Below, piece by piece: positions 20,008 through 29,132 of a stretch of 64,000 bases of DNA (the first letter of the stretch is position 1; each line of letters starts with the position of its first letter). The notes under the pieces were generated by a model, which saw only the letters and a program-made list of their open reading frames with translations, searched no databases and had not been told where the DNA came from. This DNA comes from Frateuria defendens (GTDB taxonomy: Bacteria; Pseudomonadota; Gammaproteobacteria; Xanthomonadales; Rhodanobacteraceae). A program made the translations under genes and the position numbers. The DNA lies in NCBI RefSeq assembly GCF_001182895.1, contig NZ_LFQR01000028.1, positions 1-64,000 of the forward strand. The letters are read 5' to 3'.

Positions 20008-23000
20008 TCACTCGGCCACCGCGCTCTTGCCCTTGCGCCGCAGCGAGGACAGCAGTGCCCGCAGCGCCGCCGGCCGCACCGGCTTGTGCAGCAGCGGATA
20101 ACCGAGCGCGCGGGCGCGCAGCTTGAGTTCGCTGCTGCCGTCGGCGGTGATCATCGCCACCGGCGGCAACTCGCCCCGCGCCTGCCGCAGCTGTTCGATC
20201 GCCCGCAGGCCGTCCTCGCCCTCGGCGAGGTGGTAGTCCACCAGGATCATGTCCACCGGCCCGCGCGAGAGCTCGCGACCGGCCTGCGCCGCGTCCTGCG
20301 CCACACGACAGTCCACGCCCCAGCGGCGCAGCAGGGCCTGCATGCCTTCGAGGATGGCGGTGTCGTTGTCCAGGCACAGCACGGTGAGCGGCAACTGCTC
20401 GCCGCTGCCGCTGCCGCTGCGCGGCACGCTGCGCCGGCGCGGCGGCGCGGCCTCCGCGCGCGGCACGGTGATCGAGAAACCGCTGCCGTAGCCGATGCGC
20501 GAGCGCAGGTCGAGCCGGTGGCCGAGCATGCCGGCGATGCGCTCGCAAATGGAAAGGCCGAGCCCCAGCCCCTTCTCGCCCCACGGCGAAGGGCTTTCCA
20601 GCCGCTGGAACTCGCCGAAGATGCGCGCGCGCTGCTCCGGCGCGATGCCGGGGCCGGTGTCCCACACCTCGATGCGCACCCGCCCGCCGCTCACCCGCCG
20701 CGCGCCCAGCAGCACGCCGCCGCGCTGGGTGTAGCGCAGCGCATTGGAGATGAAGTTCTGCAGCACCCGGCGCAGCAGTTGCGGGTCGCTGCGCACCGCC
20801 AGCCGGGTCGCCATCACGCGCAGGCGCAGGCCGCGCTGCTCGGCCAGCACGCCGAACTGCGCCTTGAGCGAATCGAACAGCTCGCTGAGCGCCGCCGCCA
20901 CCGGCTCGGGCTGGTAGCGGCCGCTGTCCAGGCGCGATACGTCGAGCAGGCCGTCGAGCAGGTCCTCCGCGGCGCGGAAGGAGGCATCGATGCGTTCGGC
21001 CAGCTGCTCGGCCTCCCGGTCCAATCCCGGGTACTGGCGCAGCGCCGAGGTGAACAGCCGCGCCGCGTTGAGCGGCTGCAGCAGGTCGTGGCTGGCGGCG
21101 GCGAGAAAGCGGGTCTTGGACATGTTGGCCGACTCCGCCTCGCGCCGCGCGTGCGCGGTGGCCACCAGCGCCTCGGACAATTCCGCAGTGCGCTGCTCCA
21201 CGCGCTGCTCCAGCGTCTCGTTGGCCTCGATCAGCGCCTGCTCGGCGCGCTTGTAGGCGGTGACGTCCGCATAGGTGGTGACGTAGCCGCCGCCGGGCAG
21301 CGCGCGGCCACGCATCTCGATCACCGTGCCGTCCGGCCGCACGCGCTGGAACAGGTGCAGCGTGCCGGCCTGCATGTAGCGGATGCGCTTGGCGATGTGC
21401 TCCTCCACCTCGCCCGGCCCGCATTCGCCGTGCTCGGCGTTCCAGCGGATCAGCTCGGCCACCGGCACGCCCACGTAGACCATGCCGTCGGGGTAGTCGA
21501 ACAGTTCCAGGTAGCGCCGGTTCCACGCCACCAGACGCATCTGCGCATCGATCACGCTGATGCCCTGCGAGACGTGCTCCAGCGTGGAGGAGAGCAGCTC
21601 GCGGTTGAAGCGCAGTTCCTGCGAGGCCTCGTCCATCAGTGCCATCGCCTCGGTGATGTCCAGGCCCGAGCCGGACAGCGCGCCCATCAGGATGCGCCGC
21701 GCGCTGGCCGCGCCCACCGCGCCGGCGAGCAGGCGCTCGGTGGTCTGGATCAGCGCGCGGTCGGCCGCCTCGTTCGGCTGCAGCGGCTTGCCGCGGCGCT
21801 CGCCGTAGTCCTCGAAGGCGCGCCGCGCGCTGCGCTCGCCCACGATGCGCTCGGCGATGGTGCGCAGGTCCGCCACCGCCACGCGGCCGCGCCAGTCGCC
21901 GCTGCCGCCGCTGCTGGCGGCGAACGGGTCCACGAACATCGCCGCGTGCAGGCGTTCCTCCAGGGTGGGCCGGCGGCGCAGCGAGACGAACACCAGGCAC
22001 AGCACGTTCACCAGCAGCGACCAGAAGGTGCCGTGCATCACCGGGTCCCAGCCGGAGAGGTGGAACAGCGCCTGCGGGCGCAGCCAGCCCATGCCCCACG
22101 GCCCCTGCGCCAGCCACGGCTCGGCCCGGCTCACCGCCGGCAGCAGCAGGGTGTAGAGCCACACCGCGAAGCCGGCCAGCAGGCCGGTCATCACGCCGCG
22201 CCGGCTGGCGCCACGCCAGTACAGCGCCGCCACGATGGCCGGGGCGAACTGCGCCACCGCCGCGAAGGCCAGCAGGCCGGTGGCGGCGAGGTTTTCCGCA
22301 TCGGCCGCCACGCGGTAGTAGACATAGGCCAGGAGCGCCAGCAGCACGATCGCCACCCGGCGCACCGCCAGCACCAGCTGCGAGAGATCGCTGCGCTGCT
22401 CGAGCCTGAGCGCGCGCAGGCGCAGCAGCGCCGGCATCACCAGGTCGTTGCTGACCATGGTCGAGAGCGCCACCGAGGCCACGATCACCATGCCGGTGGC
22501 CGCCGAGAAGCCGCCCAGGAAGGCGAGCACCGCCACGGCACGGTCGCCGTGCGCCAGCGGCAGGTTGAGCAGCCAGGCGTCCGCCGCGCCCTCGTGCACC
22601 GCCGGCAGGCTCATCCCGGCGGCGACGATCGGCGGCACCGCCAGGCTGATCGCCAGCATGTACAGCGGGAACGTCCAGCGCGCGCGGTCGATGTCGCGCG
22701 GGTCCTCGCATTCCACCACGCCGATGTGGAACTGCCGCGGCAGGCAGAACATCGCGCAGAAGGCGAGCAGGGTCTGCGCCAGGAAACCCGGCGAGGTGCC
22801 CGCGGCGAACTGCTCGGCCGGCAGGCGCAGCGTCGCGGCCAGCCCCGGCCCCTTCCACAGCGCGTAACCGGCCAGCGCCAGGAAGGCCAGCAGCTTGATC
22901 ACCGACTCCAGCGCGATCGCCAGCATCATGCCGTGGTGGTGCTCGGTGGCGTCGATGCTGCGCGTGCCGAACAGTATCGCGAACACCGCCAGCAGCAGCG

Positions 23001-23496
23001 CGCACCACAGCGCGCTGTCGGCGGAGAAGCCCGACGCGCTGCCCGGCGCGATCCCGCCCAGCACGTCGATCGACATCGCCACCGCCTTGAACTGCAGCGC
23101 GATGTAGGGCACCACCGCCATCATCGCGATCAGCGCCACCACCGCCGCGAGGCCGTGCGACTTGCCGAAGCGCGCGCCGATGAAATCCGCGATGGAGGTG
23201 ATGCTGCGCTGCCTCGACACCCGCACCAGGCGCCGCAGCAGCCCGGCGCCGAACACGAACAGCAGCGCCGGCCCGAGGTAGATCGGCAGGTAGCCCAGGC
23301 CCTCGCGCGCGGCCGTGCCGACGGCGCCGTAGAAGGTCCAGGAGGAACAGTAGACGGCCAGCGCGAGGCTGTAGATCACCGGCCGCAGGCGCGGCTGGCG
23401 CGGGTACAGCGGCCGCCGGTCGCCGGCGTAGGCGACCACGAACAGCAGCCCCACGTAGAGCAGCGCGACGAGCAGCAGCAACCAGCCGGCGATCAA
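20008..23496 (-). CDS. crbS: CrbS-like hybrid histidine kinase with solute-symporter domain
   Basis: About 1162 residues. Residues 1-505 form a sodium/solute symporter-type membrane domain with about 13 helices. A short STAC-like linker (about 510-570) follows, then a PAS domain (about 635-735), a coiled coil, and HisKA with His803 (AAASHDLLQPLN). The HATPase contains NFISNALRYT, DTGPGIAPEQ and GEKGLGLGLSI. The C-terminal receiver has phosphoacceptor Asp1087 (ILVDYHLAEG). This is the CrbS/MxtR layout. I choose TTG at 23496 as start, with GGGAGAG upstream; the longer reading from an ATG at 23745 overlaps the divergent transferase gene and is not membrane-like. It is convergent with crbR. Confidence 0.85.
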   Translation of the reverse strand: MIAGWLLLLVALLYVGLLFVVAYAGDRRPLYPRQPRLRPVIYSLALAVYCSSWTFYGAVGTAAREGLGYLPIYLGPALLFVFGAGLLRRLVRVSRQRSITSIADFIGARFGKSHGLAAVVALIAMMAVVPYIALQFKAVAMSIDVLGGIAPGSASGFSADSALWCALLLAVFAILFGTRSIDATEHHHGMMLAIALESVIKLLAFLALAGYALWKGPGLAATLRLPAEQFAAGTSPGFLAQTLLAFCAMFCLPRQFHIGVVECEDPRDIDRARWTFPLYMLAISLAVPPIVAAGMSLPAVHEGAADAWLLNLPLAHGDRAVAVLAFLGGFSAATGMVIVASVALSTMVSNDLVMPALLRLRALRLEQRSDLSQLVLAVRRVAIVLLALLAYVYYRVAADAENLAATGLLAFAAVAQFAPAIVAALYWRGASRRGVMTGLLAGFAVWLYTLLLPAVSRAEPWLAQGPWGMGWLRPQALFHLSGWDPVMHGTFWSLLVNVLCLVFVSLRRRPTLEERLHAAMFVDPFAASSGGSGDWRGRVAVADLRTIAERIVGERSARRAFEDYGERRGKPLQPNEAADRALIQTTERLLAGAVGAASARRILMGALSGSGLDITEAMALMDEASQELRFNRELLSSTLEHVSQGISVIDAQMRLVAWNRRYLELFDYPDGMVYVGVPVAELIRWNAEHGECGPGEVEEHIAKRIRYMQAGTLHLFQRVRPDGTVIEMRGRALPGGGYVTTYADVTAYKRAEQALIEANETLEQRVEQRTAELSEALVATAHARREAESANMSKTRFLAAASHDLLQPLNAARLFTSALRQYPGLDREAEQLAERIDASFRAAEDLLDGLLDVSRLDSGRYQPEPVAAALSELFDSLKAQFGVLAEQRGLRLRVMATRLAVRSDPQLLRRVLQNFISNALRYTQRGGVLLGARRVSGGRVRIEVWDTGPGIAPEQRARIFGEFQRLESPSPWGEKGLGLGLSICERIAGMLGHRLDLRSRIGYGSGFSITVPRAEAAPPRRRSVPRSGSGSGEQLPLTVLCLDNDTAILEGMQALLRRWGVDCRVAQDAAQAGRELSRGPVDMILVDYHLAEGEDGLRAIEQLRQARGELPPVAMITADGSSELKLRARALGYPLLHKPVRPAALRALLSSLRRKGKSAVAE

Positions 23497-23597
23497 GCGT
23501 CTCTCCCGTACTGCGCGTCCCGGCGCATGGCCGGCCGCGTCGGCGCCCGGCGTCCCGGCGCTTGTCGGCGGCGCCTCGGGCCCGGCACCATGCGTGG

Positions 23598-24260
23598 ATG
23601 ATGGAACCCACCGACGGCCAGGTGCCCGCGAAAGTAGCAGAGACCCTCGGCGATGACGAGGTGCACGTGTGGCGGCTGGCCTATGACCGCCACCAGGGCC
23701 GCGAGCCGCTGCGCGCCGTGCTCGCCGCCTACCTCGACTGCCCACCGCACGCGGTGCAATTGACCCAGAGCGAGTACGGCCGCCCGGCGCTGGCCGCGGA
23801 GCATGGCGGCACGCTGGACTTCAACTGGACGCACAGCGGCGACCAGGCGCTGATCGCGCTGGCCCGCGGCATCGCCCCCGGTATCGACCTGGAACGGCTG
23901 CGGCCGCGCCCCCACGCACTGGACATCGCCCGGCGTTTTTTCCATGCAGAGGAGGCGGCGAACCTGATCGGCCTCGACCCCGCGCAGCGCGATGCGGCCT
24001 TCCTGCGCCTGTGGACCGCCAAGGAGGCCGTGGTGAAGGCGCTCGGCCGCGGGCTGGCCTACGGCCTGCACCGTCTCAGCATCGCGCTGCTGCCGCAAGG
24101 CCTGGTGCTGCGCGTGCTGGACGGCGACGATCCCGCCCGCTGGCAGCTGCACGAACTGGCGCTCGACGAGGCCCACGTCGCGGCCCTGGCCTGGCGCGGC
24201 GGCGCACGCACCGTGCGCTGCTGGACACTTGCCGGCGACGGCCGATCGGCGCACTGTTGA
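23598..24260 (+). CDS. 4'-phosphopantetheinyl transferase superfamily protein
   Basis: A 220-residue Sfp-type transferase that moves the phosphopantetheine arm of CoA onto carrier proteins. The magnesium-binding GIDLERL motif and the [15 protein letters not shown] motif (WxxKEA) are both present at the expected spacing. Two adjacent ATG codons (23598 and 23601) are possible starts. An upstream in-frame start would reach into the leader of the divergent sensor gene. No polyketide or peptide synthetase genes are in the window, so the target carrier protein is unknown. pdxJ follows 64 bases downstream on the same strand. Confidence 0.85.
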   Translation: MMEPTDGQVPAKVAETLGDDEVHVWRLAYDRHQGREPLRAVLAAYLDCPPHAVQLTQSEYGRPALAAEHGGTLDFNWTHSGDQALIALARGIAPGIDLERLRPRPHALDIARRFFHAEEAANLIGLDPAQRDAAFLRLWTAKEAVVKALGRGLAYGLHRLSIALLPQGLVLRVLDGDDPARWQLHELALDEAHVAALAWRGGARTVRCWTLAGDGRSAHC

Positions 24261-24324
24261 CGGCCCTCGCCGGCGGCGCGCGTCGCACGGCGACGCTTCG
24301 TTCCAGCGAGAGCCTCACCGATCG

Positions 24325-25068
24325 ATGACCCTGCTCAGCGTCAACCTCAACAAGATCGCCGTGCTGCGCAATTCGCGCGGCGGCCACGAACCGGACATCC
24401 TGCGCGCCGCCCAGACCTGCATCGAGGCCGGCTGCGGCGGCATCACCGTGCACCCGCGCCCCGACCAGCGCCACATTCGCCCCGATGACGTGCGCGCGCT
24501 GGCGGCGCTGCTGCGCGGCCGCGTCGAATACAACATCGAAGGCAATCCGTTCGCCGCCGCGCGCGCGGGCTACCCGGGCCTGATCGCGCTGGCCCGCGAG
24601 GTGCGGCCGACCCAGGTCACCCTGGTGCCGGACAGCGACGGCCAGCTCACCTCCGACCACGGCTTCGACCTCGCCCGCGACGCCGAGCGGCTGCGCCCGC
24701 TGGTGGCCGAACTGCGCGACCTCGGCTGCCGTGTCAGCCTGTTCGTCGACGCCGGCGCCCAGGGACTCGAACACGCCGCCTCGCTCGGCGCCCAGCGCGT
24801 GGAGATCTACACCGGGCCCTACGCCGAGGCCTTCGAAGCCGGCGACGTGCGCGAGGCGCTGGCCGCCTGCGCGGACACCGCGCGCCGCGCTCAGCAGGCG
24901 GGCCTGGCGGTGAACGCGGGGCACGACCTCAGCCAGGCCAACCTCGGCACCTTGCGCGCGGCGATCCCCGGCCTCGCCGAAGTCTCGATCGGCCATGCGC
25001 TGATCGGCGAGGCGATCTACGAGGGCCTCGCCAATACGGTGCGCAACTACCTGCAGATCCTGCGATGA
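24325..25068 (+). CDS. pdxJ: Pyridoxine 5'-phosphate synthase PdxJ
   Basis: A 247-residue TIM-barrel enzyme that condenses 1-deoxyxylulose 5-phosphate with 3-amino-1-hydroxyacetone phosphate to pyridoxine phosphate. Family segments are [16 protein letters not shown] at the N-terminus, [40 protein letters not shown] and [11 protein letters not shown] near the C-terminus. The ATG at 24325 gives the standard N-terminus; the longer open frame before it is not conserved. Its location next to exbD2 repeats the arrangement reported for Xanthomonas campestris. Confidence 0.96.
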   Translation: MTLLSVNLNKIAVLRNSRGGHEPDILRAAQTCIEAGCGGITVHPRPDQRHIRPDDVRALAALLRGRVEYNIEGNPFAAARAGYPGLIALAREVRPTQVTLVPDSDGQLTSDHGFDLARDAERLRPLVAELRDLGCRVSLFVDAGAQGLEHAASLGAQRVEIYTGPYAEAFEAGDVREALAACADTARRAQQAGLAVNAGHDLSQANLGTLRAAIPGLAEVSIGHALIGEAIYEGLANTVRNYLQILR

Positions 25069-25074
25069 CGTTTT

Positions 25075-25098
25075 GGACGTCTGGATGGCCAGACGTCC
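25075..25098. repeat. Perfect 10-bp palindrome after pdxJ
   Basis: GGACGTCTGG and its exact complement CCAGACGTCC flank a four-base loop, starting seven bases after the pdxJ stop. There is no downstream T-run in either direction, so it is not a canonical terminator. The GACGTC core resembles methionine-box sequences, but that similarity alone proves nothing. Confidence 0.7.
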
Positions 25099-25293
25099 AT
25101 CGTCCCACCAGCGCTCCCCCCCCGCCCTGGCGGCTGCCTTGTTCGGCGCCGCGGCGGATCGGCTCCCAGCGTTTTGCCTCGGGCTTCCTCCAGGCGGTCG
25201 GTCACCCTTCCGCCCTGGCCCCTGGCTAGCTCTTCCCCTTGCCGGGTGAGCAGAGAACTTGCACCTCCTAGCAGGTGCGCCCTGCCGGGCGCA
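25099..25293. other. Non-coding stretch with several hairpins, unassigned
   Basis: About 195 bases with no supported gene between pdxJ and the exbD2 terminator. It contains at least two further inverted repeats near its right end: GCACCT/AGGTGC around 25261-25278 and a perfect 8-bp GTGCGCCC/GGGCGCAC hairpin at about 25275-25294. With the palindrome before it and the terminator after it, the stretch could be a structured RNA or a dispersed element. I match it to no known RNA family. Confidence 0.4.
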
Positions 25294-25324
25294 CAAAAAG
25301 AAACCCCCGCACGAGGCGGGGGTT
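25294..25324 (-). terminator. Rho-independent terminator of the tonB-exbBD cluster
   Basis: On the minus strand a 9-bp stem (AACCCCCGC/GCGGGGGTT) with a five-base loop is followed by TTTCTTTTT. It lies 40 bases past the exbD2 stop and is the clearest intrinsic terminator in the window. Confidence 0.9.
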
Positions 25325-25363
25325 CCAAAGGGTAGCGTTGCTAAAGGATCGGTGATCGGGCGA

Positions 25364-25771
25364 TCACTGGCCCTCGGTGAAGCCGATCTTGGTGAGGCCG
25401 TAGCTCTTGGCATCGGCCAGCACGCGGGCCACCACCTCGTAGGCCACGCCGTCCGCCGCGTTGATCTGCAGCTCGGGCTGGTTGCTCTGCTGGGCGATCA
25501 CCGCGATCTGCGCCTTGAGGCCCAGCTCGTCCACCGGCGTGTCGTTCCAGTACAGGGCGCCCGACTGGTCGATCTTCAGGCGGATCGGCTCCGCCGGGTT
25601 CTCCGGCGGCGGCACGTTCGGGTTGGGCTGCGGCAGGTCGATCTTCACTTTATGGGTCAGGATCGGGGCCGTGATCATGAAGATGATCAGCAGCACCAGC
25701 ATCACGTCGACCAGCGGCGTGACGTTGATCTCCGCCATTGGTCCCTTGCCACTTCCGGTACTCATTGCCAT
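25364..25771 (-). CDS. exbD2: Biopolymer transport protein ExbD (second copy)
   Basis: A 135-residue inner-membrane protein with a short cytoplasmic N-terminus, one transmembrane helix and a periplasmic domain. The helix carries Asp22 in NVTPLVDVMLVLLIIF, the residue through which ExbD uses the proton gradient. It is similar to the ExbD encoded immediately upstream, with a six-base gap, so the pair arose by duplication. In Xanthomonas the second ExbD is dispensable for iron uptake but needed for some plant interactions; its role here is unknown. Confidence 0.93.
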   Translation of the reverse strand: MAMSTGSGKGPMAEINVTPLVDVMLVLLIIFMITAPILTHKVKIDLPQPNPNVPPPENPAEPIRLKIDQSGALYWNDTPVDELGLKAQIAVIAQQSNQPELQINAADGVAYEVVARVLADAKSYGLTKIGFTEGQ

Positions 25772-25777
25772 GGCTGG

Positions 25778-26188
25778 TTACTCCTTGCCGGTGGTCATGA
25801 AGCCGACATGCACCATGCCCGCTTCCTTGGCGTCGGTAAGGATCTTGCGTACGTGACCGTACTCGGTGGCCTTGTCCGCGCGGATCTGCAGCTCCGGCTG
25901 CGGCGACTTGCCCGCCGCCACCGCAAACTGCGTCTTCAGCTCGACCTCGGTCACCGGGTTGTCGCTGAGGTACAGCGACCCATCTTCCTTGATGGCCAGG
26001 TCCATGGGCTCAACCTTTTCGGTGTCCGTGGTCTTGGGGTTCGCGTTCGGCAGGGCGACCGTGATCCGGTGCGACATCAGCGGCGCCGTGATCATGAAGA
26101 TGATCAGCAAGACCAGCATCACGTCGACCAGCGGCGTGACGTTGATTTCCGACATCGGGCCGCCTGAATCTCCGGTACTCATCGCCAT
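25778..26188 (-). CDS. exbD1: Biopolymer transport protein ExbD (first copy)
   Basis: A 136-residue ExbD with a single transmembrane helix containing the functional Asp22 in NVTPLVDVMLVLLIIF, and a periplasmic domain with ALPNANPKTTDTEKVEPMDL. With ExbB it forms the proton-driven motor that energises TonB. The start lies ten bases after the exbB stop and the end lies six bases before the exbD2 start. The two ExbD proteins share the N-terminal 25 residues almost exactly and diverge in the periplasmic part. Confidence 0.95.
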   Translation of the reverse strand: MAMSTGDSGGPMSEINVTPLVDVMLVLLIIFMITAPLMSHRITVALPNANPKTTDTEKVEPMDLAIKEDGSLYLSDNPVTEVELKTQFAVAAGKSPQPELQIRADKATEYGHVRKILTDAKEAGMVHVGFMTTGKE

Positions 26189-26198
26189 GGTTCAATCC

Positions 26199-26945
26199 TC
26201 ACTTGGTCTCGACGCGCGAGCCCGTGGCGAAGAAGTCATGCAGGTCGTGCGCGAATTCGTCGAAACGGGCATAGGTGACGCGGTTCGAGCGGTTGAACGC
26301 GTTGTACGCGAGCACCGCCGGGATCGCGGTGAACAGACCGAAGGCGGTCATGATCAGCGATTCGCCCACCGGGCCGGCCACGGCTTCCATCGAGGCATTG
26401 CCGGTCGCCGAAATCTTGATCAGGGCGTGGTAGATGCCCCACACGGTACCGAGCAGACCGATGAACGGCGCGGAGGAACCGACCGTGGCCAGCAGGGTCA
26501 GGCCGCCTTCCAGGCGCAGGCTCTCGCGGGACACGGCCTGGCGCAGCGAGCGGTCGATGAACTCCGAGCGGCTCAGCGTCTCGGCCAGCTTGCCGGCGCC
26601 GGCGGTGGAGGTCTGCTGGTGGTGGGCGGCGGCGGAGGCCGCATCCAGCGCGATCTTCGAGAAGGGTTCGCCCTTGGGCTGGGCTTCCAGCTCACGGATG
26701 GCGTCCTGCAGCGACGGGTTGCCCCAGAAGCCCTGGATGACCTTGTCGGCACGCGAGCGCACCAGCGTGTTGCGGATCGCGTTGGCAATGATGAAGTACC
26801 AGGACGAGAAGGACATCACCACGAGCACCACGAACACGATCCAGCCGAGCGGGTCGAAGTTGTGGATGAGGTGGTCGAAGCCCATCGACTTCATGGCTTC
26901 GGCGTTGGAGGGACCGGCCGGTGCAGGGGTTTCTTGGAAGAACAT
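26199..26945 (-). CDS. exbB: TonB-system proton channel subunit ExbB
   Basis: A 248-residue MotA/TolQ/ExbB-family protein with three membrane helices (about residues 30-55, 150-175 and 195-215). The signature lies in the last two helices: LLATVGSSAPFIGLLGTVWG and GESLIMTAFGLFTAIPAVLAYN. It forms the pentameric proton channel around the ExbD helices. It lies between tonB and exbD1 on the same strand. Confidence 0.95.
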   Translation of the reverse strand: MFFQETPAPAGPSNAEAMKSMGFDHLIHNFDPLGWIVFVVLVVMSFSSWYFIIANAIRNTLVRSRADKVIQGFWGNPSLQDAIRELEAQPKGEPFSKIALDAASAAAHHQQTSTAGAGKLAETLSRSEFIDRSLRQAVSRESLRLEGGLTLLATVGSSAPFIGLLGTVWGIYHALIKISATGNASMEAVAGPVGESLIMTAFGLFTAIPAVLAYNAFNRSNRVTYARFDEFAHDLHDFFATGSRVETK

Positions 26946-26979
26946 AACGCTACCTTTGGTAAGTCAGGCGTGAACTGGG

Positions 26980-27639
26980 TTACAGCTGGTTGAGGTTGAA
27001 GGCCACAGGCACGCGGGCGTACCCCTCGACTTTCTGGCCGTTGCGGACGGTGGGATTGAAGCGCCACTTCTGTGCCGTCTCGACGGCCGCACGATCGAGT
27101 TCGCGATAGCCGCTGGACTGTTCGACCTTGATGTCCTTCGGCACACCGTCCACGCCGACCAGGATCAACAGCGTCACCGTGCCCTCGTGCCGCTGGCGGA
27201 TCGCCTGGGGCGGGAACTTGGGCGTGATGCGGTTGTTATAGCTCAGATCCGCACTGGCAGCGATGTCGGCCGGGGGAGCCGGCGGCGCGGGCGGCGCAGG
27301 CGGCGGAGCCGGGACCGGATTGGTCGTCGCTTCCTCCACGGCCGGCGGCGGAGCCGGCGGCGGCGGGGTCGGCGGCGGCTTGACCTGCTGGATGATCTTC
27401 GGCGGCGGCTGCTTCGGCGGTTCCGGCGGCGGCGGCGGCGGCGGGGGAGGAGGCGGCGGCGGCTCGATGAAGTTCACCTGCACCACACGCTCTTTCTCTT
27501 TCTGCTGCTGCTTCGGCGGAGCCATCGGGGCCACCAGAAACATGAAGGCGAACGCGTGCAGCGCGATGGCGACCGCGAGCGCACTCGTACGCTTCCAATT
27601 GAACGGCTCGCGGCCGATTTCTACGTTACTTGAGGCCAT
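26980..27639 (-). CDS. tonB: Energy transducer TonB
   Basis: A 219-residue TonB. Residues about 17-40 are the membrane anchor (TSALAVAIALHAFAFMFLVAP). Residues 58-130 are a proline-rich periplasmic arm with an uninterrupted run of 13 prolines. The C-terminal 80 residues are the receptor-binding domain (KFPPQAIRQRHEGTVTL, then AAVETAQKWRFNPTVRNG). It couples the proton gradient to TonB-dependent outer-membrane receptors. It is the first gene of tonB-exbB-exbD1-exbD2. The long proline run implies dependence on elongation factor P for translation. Confidence 0.95.
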   Translation of the reverse strand: MASSNVEIGREPFNWKRTSALAVAIALHAFAFMFLVAPMAPPKQQQKEKERVVQVNFIEPPPPPPPPPPPPPEPPKQPPPKIIQQVKPPPTPPPPAPPPAVEEATTNPVPAPPPAPPAPPAPPADIAASADLSYNNRITPKFPPQAIRQRHEGTVTLLILVGVDGVPKDIKVEQSSGYRELDRAAVETAQKWRFNPTVRNGQKVEGYARVPVAFNLNQL

Positions 27640-27842
27640 CTGTCACTTTCTGGAGCTTAGTCAATCGGACTGACGTGGTCGCAGCACTCAGCTGGCAAAT
27701 CCACCCGTTAGGGTGACATCTGCCACTGGACACGCGCAGGGAGGAATTCAGACGGTACAACAGCATCGGTAATTTGTATAGCACCTGCGGCGGACCTTCA
27801 TATAGACGTCTAATTGCCGCAGGCGCACCGGTGCCGGCGAGC

Positions 27843-29132
27843 TTATTTGGACCCCGCTTGTTTGAGCCAGGCGTTGGCTTTGGCGGCGGTATCCGGGTCT
27901 TGCGCGGCCTGCTTCATCGCGGCGATCGCGGCCGGCTTGTTCTTCAAGCCACGCTCGGCTTCGGCCAGCAGCATGTAGGCCGTGCCCTTGCGCTGCACGC
28001 CCTTGGCGATGCCCTGCTGGATGAGCCCCTTGGCCTCGCTGTACTTGCCCTCGCTGATGAGCAGCTGGCCCGCGCGCACCGCCGCCTCGCCGTCCTTGGC
28101 CAGCGGGATCGCCTTGCGGTAGGCGTCGATCGCTTTGGACGGCTGTTCGGCGATGTAGGAAGCGTCGCCCAGCAGCTTGTAGTTATCGTAGCTCGAAGGC
28201 ACCACGCCCTTGCCCATGCCCTCGTCCAGCACCTGCACCGCCTTGGCGGCGTTCGGCTTCGGATCGGAGCTTTCCTGGCCGGTGACGAGATAGAGCTTGG
28301 CCAGGTTGACGTAATCCTTCTCCGTCTTGAAGGCGCCGGCGGCGTGCGACTTCTCCATCAGCTCGATCGCCTGCGGATACTTCTGTGCCTGCATCAGCAC
28401 GGCGACCGCGTTGTTGAGCGCGGTGGAGTCGTTCGGGTTGGCGGCGAGCTGCTGCTGGGCGAGCTGCGCGGCCTGATCGCTCTGGCCGGATTCCGCATAG
28501 CTCGCCATCAGGATCTGGTTCCACGAATCCTGCGGCTTGTCGGTGAGCGACTGCGCCTTCTTGATCGCGGCGATCGCCTGCGGGTACTTCTCCAGGCGGT
28601 AGTAGGCATTGCCTTCCAGCGCGTAGGAGTCGGCGGTTTCCTTCTTGCCCTCGGCGCGCCACTTGGCGAGGGTGTCCAGCGCGGCCTGGTACTGCTCGTC
28701 GGCGACGTAGAACTGGGCCAGTTCGTACTCGAGCTGGAAATAGGTGTCGTTCGGCAGCACGCCATTGTCGAGCGAGCGCTTGAGCAGGTCGATCGCGCCC
28801 TTCAAGTCGCCGTCGTTGTACTTGAGGTTGGCCAGGCCCTGCAGCGCCAGCGCCTGCGCGTACTTGCTCTTGCTGCCGTCGGCGATCGGCTGGAGGACCT
28901 CGGTGGCCTTGGCCTTGTCGCCCGCGTTGACCGCGTCGAGGCCTTCGTTGAGGGCCTTCTGGTCCTTGTCGCTGCTCAGGTCGAGCTTGGGCTCGCTGCG
29001 GGTCGCGTTGGGGTACAACGCCTCCTTCTTGCCCTTGTCCGCGTTGCTGTCGCGGGCGATCACCGGCTGGGCCGCGACCGTCAGCGCAAGCGCCGCGCCG
29101 GCCAGCAGTTTGATCAGGGGAAGGTGCTTCAT
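27843..29132 (-). CDS. Periplasmic TPR-repeat protein, unknown role
   Basis: A 429-residue protein with a Sec signal peptide (MKHLPLIKLLAGAALALTV, cleavage likely near residue 27) and many degenerate tetratricopeptide repeats, for example from GLANLKYNDGDLKGAIDLLKRSL and LEGNAYYRLEKYPQAIAAIKKA. TPR arrays mediate protein contacts. It ends about 200 bases upstream of tonB on the same strand. I do not recognise a named family; linkage to TonB-dependent uptake is inference from position. The ATG at 29132 has a GAGGAA site, whereas the longer open frame starts ten codons earlier without one. Confidence 0.85.
   Translation of the reverse strand: MKHLPLIKLLAGAALALTVAAQPVIARDSNADKGKKEALYPNATRSEPKLDLSSDKDQKALNEGLDAVNAGDKAKATEVLQPIADGSKSKYAQALALQGLANLKYNDGDLKGAIDLLKRSLDNGVLPNDTYFQLEYELAQFYVADEQYQAALDTLAKWRAEGKKETADSYALEGNAYYRLEKYPQAIAAIKKAQSLTDKPQDSWNQILMASYAESGQSDQAAQLAQQQLAANPNDSTALNNAVAVLMQAQKYPQAIELMEKSHAAGAFKTEKDYVNLAKLYLVTGQESSDPKPNAAKAVQVLDEGMGKGVVPSSYDNYKLLGDASYIAEQPSKAIDAYRKAIPLAKDGEAAVRAGQLLISEGKYSEAKGLIQQGIAKGVQRKGTAYMLLAEAERGLKNKPAAIAAMKQAAQDPDTAAKANAWLKQAGSK

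Noticed and set aside
19993-23601. A 1202-codon frame antisense to the sensor kinase
   Set aside because: The opposite strand has complete kinase, PAS, symporter and receiver motifs; this frame is a His/Arg/Gln-rich shadow.
25075-25098. Considered as the pdxJ terminator
   Set aside because: A T-run is lacking on both sides, so it is reported only as a palindrome.
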